From Evernia prunastri (Eukaryota > Ascomycota > Lecanoromycetes > Lecanorales > Parmeliaceae): a stretch of 64,000 bases of DNA. The position numbers and the translations under genes were made by a program. Positions 30,994 through 41,141 of this stretch are shown piece by piece (within the stretch, counting starts at the first letter, position 1; every line of letters starts with the position of its first letter). The DNA is taken from assembly GCA_003184365.1 (NCBI GenBank), contig NKYR01000003.1:1-64000 (forward strand), written 5' to 3'. Below the pieces are notes generated by a model. It searched no databases and was not told the origin of the DNA. It saw only the letters and a program-made list of their open reading frames with translations.

Positions 30994-32694
30994 ATGGCTA
31001 TCAAACTCGAGGTGTTGCCCCTGCTGCTACTATCAGTCGGAGCAGCCATAATAGCTCAGATATTCGCTGAGTATCCAGCTGGACCGGTCTTTGCTGGCAC
31101 TTTTGGTGTCAGCGTTTTCGTCTATCTTGTATACTGGTCGTACATTTACCCTTTCTACGTCTCTCCTCTTCGTAAGGTGCCAACTGTTCCCGGGTTCCCT
31201 CTCTGGGGTCAATTCTTCACCATCATCAGCTGCGAAATCGGCGTGCCTAACCGGGAGTGGCATCTGAAGTATGGGCCAATCATTCGTTATTTTTTCCCCT
31301 TCGGTGCAGAACGACTCTCCATAGCCGACGACGACGCTCTCAACCACATGTGCCTTAAAAACCCTTACAACTATCCCAAGCCTGACAGAGCCAAGCAATG
31401 GATGGTCCGAATCTTAGGGGAGGGCGTCTTACTCGCTGAAGGTGACCCTCACAAGCAACAACGCAAAGCCTTGTCTCCAGGTTTTTCCACTCAATCAATC
31501 AAGGCTTTGACACCTATCTTTTGGCGAAAAGCCCTGCTTTTGTCCAAGCTCTGGGAACAAGACATGGTCAGCGAGAAGACGCGCACCAAATCAATTGAGA
31601 TTCTCGAATGGCTCAACAGGACCACTTTGGACATAATCGGAGAAGCTGGCTTCGGCACTGACCTCGACTCCCTCGAGCACCCCGAAACCCCAATCCGCGA
31701 AGCCTATCGCCTCGTCTTCGCTTTCGATATCAGCTCCCGTCTGTTGCATGGGCTCGCCGCCTTCATTCCACAGACGAAGTATCTGCCCGCGAAGATGAAT
31801 CGTGATGTGCTTCAGAGCCGCAACATAATCATCAGCAAGGCGACCGACATCGTGCGCCAGAAGCACCAAAAGACACATGCCAAGGACAAAGACATCATTG
31901 CCCTTATTGTCAAAGATAATATGAAGTTGGAAGCCGCGGGCGAGGTTTCTCTGTCTTTCGATACCATGCGCGATCAGGTTATGACTTTCCTTGGTGCCGG
32001 CCACGACAGTAAGAGAGACTCACATGGAAGATCTATCATCTCAAAGCAGCTGCTAAATTTTCATCTAGCAACGGCAACCGGTGTCGCCTGGACGGTTCAC
32101 CTGCTCTCGACGCATCCAGAGATCCAGGAGCGTGTTAGAGCAGAGATCAAGCAGCATTACCCCTTCCTCCTCGATCCCAAGACCCGCAACGACGTCGAGC
32201 GGCTTTCTAAACTTGACGCGGACAATCTCCATTACCTGGATAATGTATGTCGCGAATCCCTGCGATACATTCCGCCTATTCCCATGACAGTGCGCCAATC
32301 CATCGCCGATGACCGTCTTGGTGGTTACGATATCCCTGCCGGCACAACCGTATACATCCACGCCAACGCTATACATCGCCTCCCTTCATTCTGGGGTGAC
32401 AACGCTAACGTGTTTGATCCCGACCGATGGGACCATCTCCCTGCTGACCACACGTCCAACGCATTCATGACCTTCCTGCAAGGTCCGAGAGGTTGCATTG
32501 GTCGTAAATTTGCGGAGACCGAGATGAAGTGCCTCGTAATCTGTCTTCTGAGTATGTTTCGCTTCGAGCGCGACATCGCAGTGGACAACCCTGAGCTATG
32601 GAAGATGTGGCGTCTAGTTCTGAGACCCAGAGATGGAATCAGCTGCAAAGTTAGTCTCTTGGAGGAAGAGGAGAAGGCCGCTATTCTTGTTTGA
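30994..32694 (+). CDS. Cytochrome P450, microsomal, CYP4-clan-like
   Basis: 546-residue class II P450. Exons 30994-32008 and 32069-32694. The 60-nt intron (GTAAGA...CTAG) is a multiple of three with no stop in frame, so an unspliced reading also stays open, but splicing is needed to form the oxygen-binding I-helix motif FLGAGHDTTATGVAW. Two N-terminal hydrophobic stretches (VLPLLLLSVGAAIIAQIF and TFGVSVFVYLVYWSYIYPF) are followed by the Pro-rich hinge KVPTVPGFPLWG. Then come ESLRYIPPIP (ExxR), DPDRWDHLP and the haem loop FLQGPRGCIGRKFAETEMK. The general plan resembles fungal CYP4-like enzymes acting on fatty acids or terpenoids, but the family and substrate cannot be fixed from sequence alone. 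The ATG at 30994 is preferred to the in-frame Met at 30820 because it sits directly before the membrane anchor. Confidence 0.92.
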   Translation: MAIKLEVLPLLLLSVGAAIIAQIFAEYPAGPVFAGTFGVSVFVYLVYWSYIYPFYVSPLRKVPTVPGFPLWGQFFTIISCEIGVPNREWHLKYGPIIRYFFPFGAERLSIADDDALNHMCLKNPYNYPKPDRAKQWMVRILGEGVLLAEGDPHKQQRKALSPGFSTQSIKALTPIFWRKALLLSKLWEQDMVSEKTRTKSIEILEWLNRTTLDIIGEAGFGTDLDSLEHPETPIREAYRLVFAFDISSRLLHGLAAFIPQTKYLPAKMNRDVLQSRNIIISKATDIVRQKHQKTHAKDKDIIALIVKDNMKLEAAGEVSLSFDTMRDQVMTFLGAGHDSKRDSHGRSIISKQLLNFHLATATGVAWTVHLLSTHPEIQERVRAEIKQHYPFLLDPKTRNDVERLSKLDADNLHYLDNVCRESLRYIPPIPMTVRQSIADDRLGGYDIPAGTTVYIHANAIHRLPSFWGDNANVFDPDRWDHLPADHTSNAFMTFLQGPRGCIGRKFAETEMKCLVICLLSMFRFERDIAVDNPELWKMWRLVLRPRDGISCKVSLLEEEEKAAILV

Positions 32695-35678
32695 GATCCG
32701 CTGCAATGTGAAATCAACAGACTTCTCTGGACTGTGGGTTTGCTTTCACGGTGAGACAAAGTACTCTGATAATTTTTGAGAGGTAATACGGAAAATCGGA
32801 AAACATCTGGCCACTGCTTCATGAATGTCAATAACATCGATGTACCACCAACCTAGACATACGAGCTGAGTCGCTGATATAGTCACACCCTAAGAGAATC
32901 CTAATCCTACCACAAGTTGACTCTTCCTATGTAGATCCTCTTGCGAACGTGACCTTTCGTAGCTGAACGCTCCTGTAATACTATCTCAACCATTAGCAAT
33001 GTACAGAAGAATGATGCGCGCGGGTCGCAACCGTCCGATGCTCACACAGCATGTAGAGAACATGCTGAAGCCGTCCTGGTAGATTCAGCCCATTCGACCG
33101 GCCAACTGTTCTGACTTGTTGGTGGTTTCTAGTGACCGTGCACAGTGGATGTCCGGCGAGGCTATACAGGCGCCCTAAGGGGACTTGGGTGGTAAGCCTG
33201 AGGCTCGGTTTAACGCTGATGAGAAGCCGAATAGGAAAAGGTAACACGTCTCCTCAGATTCAAAGGTTGAGTGCAGAAGCTTACTAGTAGAGTACAAAGA
33301 CTGAAACACCGCTCTGTGACTAGAAGCCAGCAATATCAGGCAGACCGGGGCCTTTGGTGATATCGGAGACGCTTGATACATTGCGCTGCAATGTATGCGG
33401 CATTGAAGCCTTTGCTTAAATCCATGGCAAAAAGCAAGCAGGGTCCAAAGTTGAGGTAATTCGTTGAGCTGGGCGGTCTGTGCTCACGTGCCTTGATTAT
33501 TTGAATATCGAAGGCTCGAAAAAGATAAACGGCTGTGAGTCTATGCTAGGTAGTTGACTCGACAAAAAGAAGGGCTGTGATCGCGTTGTTGAAGATAGGC
33601 CCATGCTGTTTATGAGTCCATGCCAAGGTATCTGACTGTACGATAAGCATGGCATTATACCTCCTCGACGGTCGAATTAAGCTCCGTGGCATCTTTCATG
33701 CGTCACGAATTCTGCCACACGCAAATACCCGTTATGCAGGTGGGCCCTGGGTCAGACATCTGAAAGACTTTGAGACGATGACCAGTGCAGAAGTCGACGG
33801 TACTTGCCCACGATGCACTGCAGCGTGCCGAACCCCGCACAGGTTGATGCCGATCGAAACTCAGCGCTTGAGTCCACATGGCAGCCTTCAATGCTAGGAT
33901 CCACGAGCTCTTCAACCGTGCACGCATATGCTGTTTGCCGAACTGCAGGAGACATCGGATCCGCATATGCAACGGTCCATAAAGACGTGACATGTTGCAT
34001 GGAGAATAGCAGTGGCTGTGCATCAGACCTTCCTCCAAGCGGCAATACAGAATCACAAGTACTGCTTAGGGTCATACTAACCTGATACGAAATGGAGTCC
34101 GCACTTGACTGTGTTCGTTATAGGTAGGGATCCCAACCCTATTGTGCCAGGTAGCTGCCTGGAGTTTCTTACCGTTTCGGCAAGGAGATGGCAGCGCGAG
34201 AGTGAAATTGCATGTTTGAGGGAAAACCCGCACGGAAAAGGTGTCTGGGGACAGATGGTATCAGACACCCGAAGCAAGGCGGATCAAACCCGCCGGATCG
34301 TTACAGTCTTGGAGTTAGGGCAGTTGAGATGAAGTGGCAACGCCCAAGACCAATAAGGAAAAAGAAACGTGCAAACATCATAATGCATAACATGAACCAA
34401 GCACGTACGTTATTTGTGATGTTAGATGACTGTAAAGGGGTTAGCTCAACCTGCAAGTCATCTATGGTTTGCATGCCTAAATGTTTTTTGAGGTGTAAAT
34501 AACCAATTAGATCGGCCAGAGCGAAAGGCAGACCTCGGTTGACCTTCAACCGAAGAATGCAGGGGACTTGTTATGTTGCACCTTTTGAGAAAATTGACAT
34601 ATCCTGAGATAGCTCAACTTGTATCTTTTTCAACGACATCAGTGATCTTGGATCCACGGCATCCCATTGCCGTCACCGCCGTGGGCGACTCCGCAAGAAT
34701 GGAGGAAGAAAAGGAAAGAGTACGGGTGACAAGAAGCGCACGGGAAGAGAAACTGAAGCAAACATATGTGCAATTGAGGCAGTGAGATCCTGCCCAAAGG
34801 TGAGGATGAGGGAGTACATACATGACAAAGCAGTGAAGCAAAAAGACTCAACAGCTAGAGTTTTGGTTGGATTGATAGGCCGAAGCCGATTGTGGCCGTG
34901 TACCTTTTGAGAAGACGCATTTCAGTCTAGCCTCGAGGGGTTCCACTGTCCTTTTGTCCGTTCGTCCACTTATAATATATTCTTCTTCTTCCTGTGAGGA
35001 TTAAGCTTCAAGGTAGACAGAATACTTAATGAATCCCCGGAGTCTCTCGAGCTGGGTATCTGACCCCCCGTGATTGTACTCCTCCGGCGATCGTATGTGA
35101 TGAGCATATGTTATCTCAATACTGTAGCTTTGTCCCTGGGGTCGACAGTCCCAGCAAAATGGCAATTGGTGGGATATATCTCCAAACTCCAATCAGGGAA
35201 AGATCTAGTGGCAACAAATTGAAACGACACTTTTCAATTGCTTGATTCAGCACTGGCGTATCGCCAGTTGGCTTCTTCCAATTACAAGACCCGTCATCAA
35301 AACGAGTGTTGTTGTCTCAATTGATGGAGTTGAGAAGATAGGATAGGTAGAGAGAATACTTTACTTGAAACCATTCCCTCGTCCCTCGTCCCTTGTCATT
35401 TTCTCGGTCAGCCCTACGTCACCTCGTCAATAAATTGTTGTGAGGCTTGGCGTTGGACCCTGATGAACTTCCTTGCCGCCGCTCACGCGACTGGCTAATT
35501 TCCTTGATCTTGTTTGCTTCTAATAAATAGTTGACTTATTTGACGTCAAGCACATTGTTATTCTAGACATTCTTCTACACATTCTACTACAAAAAGAAAT
35601 CACGATACCACTCCTTACTCCGCCCCATTAATTCGATACCAATATTACTCTTGAAGTCACTTCAGCTTTAGGATCACC
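32695..35678. other. 3-kb gene-poor interval
   Basis: Open frames of up to 117 codons occur on both strands (33649-34085, 34105-34549, 34573-34851), but they overlap one another in opposite directions and have no recognisable domain or splice context. The final ~150 bases before 35679 are C/A/T-rich leader sequence of the next gene. I see no repeat family or RNA gene. Confidence 0.45.
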
Positions 35679-36424
35679 ATGGACATTGCCAACAAGTGAG
35701 CCAGCTCTTGAATCCTTCCCTACCTCTCCATTTGTTTCAGCCAAATCTTATCCTAAGCAAGACGGAATTACTGACCTTGAATACAATCAAGACTCTTTTC
35801 CCTCACTCTCGGCGTGGAACCTAACAAGGCCACATTACAGGGATTGGCATCTACTTTGAATAGCGCTGGTAAGATTATACTGAGCTCCTGAGCAAACGCG
35901 CATATGATAGCTTAATCTCACAACCACCCTCAGTCCTCTCTCTGGCCGATAAACAGAAAGCTCTCGAGCAGTTCGCCGACACAGCTGAAGCACAGAAGTT
36001 CGTTTCACAAGCTCCCATTCCACAGCAACAATTCACCCAACCACAAATTCAATACATACAAGCAGCACCAACTCCTCAGGCAGCTCAAGCCCGCAGAGCC
36101 AAGATCCTTCGAGACCCCGTGGTATGGCAGATCAGTGAGAAGCAGATGAAGGAGCTACAATGGAAGAGGAAGCAGTTGCTGCAAGCACAGAAAGCCGAAT
36201 TAGAGCGAAAGAAGGCAGCGAGAGCGAAGAGACCCCCGCCGCCTAAGCTAGGAGCGTCCAAAAACGGCGTAAATAAGACCCAGCAGGCAAAAGCTCCCCA
36301 GTCTAAGACGGAACCCCGGAAAGCTCCTCAAGCTAAAACCACGCAGAACAAGGCGCCAACGAGACCCAAGGCACCTCCTGCCAAAGCTCCTGCAGCGCCA
36401 AAAACGCCAGCAAAGAAGACTTGA
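35679..36424 (+). CDS. Small conserved-looking protein with Lys/Ala/Pro-rich tail, function unknown
   Basis: 194-residue predicted protein from three exons: 35679-35695, 35792-35868 and 35934-36424. The 17-nt first exon (MDIANK) and introns of 96 and 65 nt were placed by GT-AG rules with frame kept throughout. Domain order: a short helical N-terminal half (LFSLTLGVEPNKATLQGLASTLN and LADKQKALEQFADTAEAQKFV), a Gln-rich linker, an acidic/basic helix likely to form a coiled coil (WQISEKQMKELQWKRKQLLQAQKAELERKKAARAKR, in parts), then about 60 residues of KAPxAKT-type repeats that resemble a histone H1 or nucleolar tail. Nuclear or nucleic-acid binding is only suggested by the charge (many Lys, almost no acidic residues at the C terminus). 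I do not recognise the family. Confidence 0.6.
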
Positions 36425-37160
36425 GTTTTACACCGTGAAAGTGGACGACGAATGCGCGGCGCATATGGCATTTTTGCAGGCCTGATTTTGGCTCAGCATC
36501 TCGCCTGTATCATATTGTCGATGGATGTCTTGTGAGGGATGTATGATACTTCACATGCAGCAAGAGGCCGTTATGTACGAGCATCCGATAGAGCATGTAG
36601 CAAATTACTTCTTCCAAATTACAGAACGAAAGTTCTGATGCATGTATGATTTCAATCAGGAACTCATCCGAAAGAATGTCATAGTATTGTTCCGGACAAC
36701 TTGCAGAGCTACAAGGCAAGCTTTCGAAGGACTAAATCAAATGGGCCTGTTTCAGTCCTACACGCTGAACACTTGACGGTATTAATTGTATCACTGTAGC
36801 ACGAAAATATCACGGAACTTACCGCTGCAAGTCTGCGACTGCCATGGCCTGTCCAGCTCTCGCAACTTATCACCATAGATTATTCAAAATATCCATTTGC
36901 TGCGGAAAAGGCATCAATCCCGCCGATAGGACGTTTATGAAATAAAATCCTATACCTAGGTAGTTGCCGAACTCTAAGCACTATAGCTCGTATAGGCGCC
37001 ATGACGTTGATCAGTTGGAATGGCTCCAGCTTAGAGCCCATAACTCTCGTCGCCAATCGAGACAATGAGTCCGTAAAATTTCCCACATGATCTCGTACAA
37101 GAGGAGACACCTTTCGCTTGTTCTCAACCCTCAGCAAATACATGTGCATGAAATATCCAA
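36425..37160. other. Intergenic spacer before the SDR gene
   Basis: 736 bases. The minus-strand frame at 36880-37593 (237 codons) covers much of this and runs antisense into the SDR exon; it has no recognisable product and is treated as a shadow. Confidence 0.5.
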
Positions 37161-38175
37161 ATGCCTCCACCAAAGGATGCTCATAATCCGCTGGCTGGAC
37201 CTGGTAGGACACTCCTGCCTTCGAATGTACTTTGCACTGACTTAGATCCCAGGAGATGACTACACTAAGACCGTGCATAGCGATACTTACGATGACATCG
37301 ACAGTAAAAAAGTCAATCTCCATGGCAAGAACGTTTTCATCTGCGGTGCCTCCAAGGGAATTGGCAGGTCCATTACCCTCTCCTTCGCCAAAGCCGGCGC
37401 TTCCTGCATTGCCGTAGGAGCCCGCTCCGACCAAGCAGGACTGGAAAATGATATCAGGGACGCTGCAGCGGCGGCAAAGAAGAGACCTCCAAAAGTACTC
37501 CAAATAAAGCTCGACGTGACAGACCAAAAGAGTATCGAGAGCGCAGCAGCGAACATTGAGAACCAGTTCGGGTGCCTCGATATACTCGTTCACAATGCTG
37601 GCATACTTGGCACTCCAGGCCTAATCGTCGATGGCGATCCTGAGGATTGGTGGAAGACCTGGGACGTGAACGTGCGAGGGCCCTATCTGGTGACGCGCTC
37701 TTTTCTGCCTCTGATGCTCAAAGGAGGCGACAAGCAGATCGTCAATATCAGCAGTGTAGGTGCTCACCTTACCGGAGCCGGGCTGAGCTCCTACCAAACA
37801 TCAAAACTTGCCCTCCTTCGTTTTACAGAATTCGTTGTCTCCGAGTATGGCGAAAAAGGCGTCTTGGCGTTTTGTATTCATCCTGGAAATATACCAGGCA
37901 CTGACATCTTCGGCCCTGGTGGCACGCCAGATTCCATGAAGCATCGTATGTCGTTCGCTCCATAACATGCTATGCAATGTGACCTTTGCTGATGCTCCGA
38001 AGTATTTACCGAGACCACCGAGCTTCCTGCCGATACTATCGTCTACCTCACGCAGGAGAAACGCGACTGGCTAGCTGGGAGGTATATTAACTGCACTTGG
38101 GATATGCCTGAACTTATGGCAAAGAGGGATGAAATTGTCAAAGAGGACAAGTTGAAAGTCAGATTGGCAGTGTGA
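37161..38175 (+). CDS. Short-chain dehydrogenase/reductase
   Basis: 302-residue classical SDR. Exons 37161-37203, 37253-37945 and 38003-38175. The first intron (49 nt, CACTGAC branch about 10 bases before CCCAG) joins MPPPKDAHNPLAG-PGDDYTKTVHSDTY, and the second (57 nt) joins DSMKHLFTETTELPADT. Motifs: cofactor loop ICGASKGIGRSI (GxxxGxG), D of KLDVTD for the adenine, HNAGILG (NAG), VNISSVGAHL (catalytic Ser), and YQTSK (catalytic Tyr and Lys). The C-terminal block LAGRYINCTWDMPELMAKRDEI is characteristic of a large fungal SDR group annotated only as oxidoreductases. Substrate unknown, cytosolic location likely. The long uninterrupted frame alone (37273-37965) would lack both termini. Confidence 0.88.
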
Positions 38176-39759
38176 GCTAGAGCGTAAGCATGTGGCCTGC
38201 GAATTTCTGCGGGTTCGAAGCTTGAAATGCCTTATATGACATGAAAGGAATAGTTTTTACTCCAGTATTTGCGCCATGTGGCAAGCTGCTCAAGCTTCAC
38301 ACTGTCAAGATAGCTTAATAAGTCGGGGCATTGCGCTCATTTACCTGCTACTCAGGCCTTCGAAGGTGCCAGACCATGGGCCTACGATCATATCTCTATC
38401 CCCCCAATCATCGATCCAGGGACCTGCCTCAAGATTGAACTTACCAAGCTGCGGCTTGTGGTGAGCTTCAAACTACATTTCACGGAGCCGTTCGACCTAT
38501 GTTATGCTGTCTAACAAATCATACAATGTCTTGAATCCATGCTCGGCGCCATCTTGAGAGTGCAAGACGAAGCTCATCAGTGTCAAATTGATATATATGG
38601 GCTTGGAAGAGATTAGCATCACACTTGGATCCGTCACGGTTTTCAGGACTGCTTGGACAGCTATAGCAGTACAAGCAAGAATCATGCTGGCAGAATCGAT
38701 AGAATTGAGAACCACGAGTTTAAGTATGGTCAAGAGCAAATCGCCAGAGCTGAAACGCTGGACACTGTGGGTCGGGTAGAGGACGCAAAATGGCCAACAT
38801 GAGGACCGCTCTCATCACTAGCTCGTATTGAAGAACCCTTTTCTAGGTACTTTTGGACAGCCATCTACATTGTACCAGCGCCACTAGGAAGTGAAACCAA
38901 GACAATTACATGCCACCAGCCAGCATGGACGTTAAATCTAAACTTGTTGGTTCACCCATGTCAAGCCGGACGAGGCAAACACTCCAGGATCGAAAGACCT
39001 CCTAACGTATCTCTCGGTATCACTACGCTACAGATGATGCGTCCCCTGTTTCCCAAATTGGGGTAGGAAGACCGGTTGAATCGACCAGGGTGGACCCACT
39101 CAAGGAAGCAAAGCCGCAACTCGATGCTCCATTGGAGCTTGAAGTGAATTGGAAAGTAACAGTATCTCAAGACATTGAGCCATCACTCGAAGCAGATCTT
39201 AGACGAGTGCCTGCACGACTGCAGTAGCGGAAATGCTTAAGGCAATCAAGATACAATTTCAGTGGGGCTCTTCTGTCTTCTAGGCAGGAGCATTTGGTTG
39301 ATTCGATTGGCGCTCACGCCTACCTTTTGGCTTTTTCCCAGCATTCAGTGTCTCGAGAGTTTCCACATGATTTCAGACTGACGGAAAAGACGGGATTTTG
39401 TACACGGTTGATTTGGAGATTGAGTAAAGGTGCAGGCGCAGGCGCAGGTGCAGAGGTTGAGTTTCTGTTGGTGGGGCTGGTAACTCTGCCCTGGTTGGGG
39501 GGGAGTTTCACTTTTGTTGACGTCAAAAGGGTTTCTTCCCCTCCGGCCCAGACCACTGTTTGCCTAAGTATATATGTATATCCTCCCTCTATCGTCTTGC
39601 TACTCCCTTATCCTCATACATACTCAACACCTTTTCAAATATCCATTTCACAGACTAAAGGACTTCTCTCAAATTACAAACACTGTGCGTGCATGTCTTT
39701 TAAACCATCTTTCCCTCAACAGCTAACCTTGTCACCAGCAAAACTAACACGTTTCAAAC
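38176..39759. other. Intergenic region with weak ORFs, possible gene remnant
   Basis: 1.6 kb. The minus-strand frame 38497-38739 (80 codons) reads as hydrophobic-rich sequence without a convincing start, splice sites or family. The frame 39294-39851 (+) overlaps the next gene's leader and starts with a repeat GCAGGCGCAGGCGCAGGTGCAG near 39431. No firm gene. Confidence 0.4.
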
Positions 39760-40407
39760 ATGGACAAAGTAGGAGGTGGGCGCACTCCCTATCCAGGACC
39801 TTACTCGCCACCTTTCATATCACGTCTTGCTCTTGTTTCAAAAACAGATGACCCCTTAATCGTGGCCCATTGCACCTTCGTCACGCTTTTTCATACTCCC
39901 TCTGCGTACCCATAATACTAATGCTACCCAAATTTTTTAAAGGCGTTCTCGGAGGCGTGACCGACACAGCAGGCAAGACCGTAGGAGGAGCTACTGATAC
40001 TGCTGGCAATGCCGGTAAGACATGTCTCTTTTCAATCCAGCATGCTTTTCTTCTGCATCAACTACTGATCCGTCACAGTCGGAGGAGTTGGCAACACCCT
40101 TGGCGACACCACAAAAGGCGTCACGGGCACAGTGAGCGATACAACAAAGGGTGCAGGAAAGACTGTCTCCGAGTACGTTCTTTGAAGAACCTATTGTTCC
40201 CATGGGCCCCTTTTTAGGAGCAAACATTGCATGCTCCGGGAATTGTGCTCTCCAAATGTGTTCCTAGGCTTGACAAAATTCCTCAAATGCCCAATGCTGA
40301 CTGTGAAATCGTAACGCAGTACCACCTCCGGTGTTGGCGATACGGCGAAGGATGCAACGGGTGCAGGGGGCAAGCAGGATGCGCAGAACCCATTGGGCCT
40401 TAGCTAG
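39760..40407 (+). CDS. 89-residue Gly/Thr/Asp repeat protein, LEA- or stress-like
   Basis: Four small exons: 39760-39775, 39943-40014, 40079-40172 and 40320-40407, with introns of 167, 64 and 147 nt. The first intron has a near-perfect TACTAAT branch site 18-20 bases before AAAG. The product is almost entirely built from 11-residue-like units of GGVxDTAGKTVGGATDTAG / GDTTKGVTGTVSDTTKGAG, ending in GGKQDAQNPLGLS. It has no Cys, Trp or signal peptide. Such amphipathic Gly/Thr/Lys/Asp repeats recall LEA and CsbD-like hydrophilic stress proteins, but I cannot assign a family. An alternative model starts at the ATG at 39921 (MLPKFFKGVLGG) without the first exon, giving 91 residues; the upstream start is preferred because MDKVGG joins smoothly to the repeat and the branch site is excellent. 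Confidence 0.65.
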
Positions 40408-41141
40408 ATCGGTCACACAAGTCCTCACGACGGTCACGACAGACATTGGGAGGAAGCATGCGTCTGTATACCGTCTATAGCTGGAAAGATGAGGTGGAAG
40501 TACGATGCCTTTGGTCATTGAACTGCTTGAGTTTCCCTTTGTCTTACGCAACGTCTTGTAATCGCGAACTATGCCTCACGCAATACACGCTCTTTCCTGC
40601 CCGATGAACACCCAATGAGAATAGTCATTCATGCAGACTGTTTCCGGGGAGGATCTGCCAGACTAGGTGCCACTCGACCTGGGACGTCAATTCATGGTGG
40701 GCTACAGAGCTTGCTTTCTCTTCTTATGAATGATCTGTGGGTTATAACCATGGATACATGCGAAATGCACTCCACGTCCCCGAGCTCTTTACCAGTATAT
40801 GTGTCGCTCGCCTTTATATGCCAAGGTAGAGTCCGCGACATGCCGTTTGTAGATTTGCTATCACTACTACATGAAACATTACAGACATCCTTGGCCATAC
40901 CACGCCTGCGCCAATTCAAAACTTTGCTAAGTTCTTGCCATGCCCCACTCCATGTAACAAAGACCGCCGATGCCGTTGACGATGCCCCAAACGCTATGCT
41001 GAAAACAGTAGAAAACACGAAAACGACGACATGAAGCACGTCAAGAAAATCGACGTGAGTTGGCGCAGCTGCAGATATATAGCATGCAAGGCTTGTTACT
41101 CAAAACAGGGATTCGGTTCTGATTACGCCTCTGGAGCATGC
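40408..41141. other. Convergent 3' spacer
   Basis: 734 bases between the Gly/Thr repeat gene stop and the atg15 stop. Frames at 40615-41034 (+) and 40692-41039 (-) oppose one another and have no recognisable product. Confidence 0.5.

Noticed and set aside
6600..32694. Secondary-metabolite gene cluster with P450s, transporter and SDR
   Set aside because: No polyketide synthase, non-ribosomal peptide synthetase, terpene cyclase or cluster regulator is present; most neighbours are housekeeping genes.
36880..37593. 237-codon minus-strand ORF antisense to the SDR gene
   Set aside because: Runs opposite to conserved SDR motifs and shows no family resemblance.
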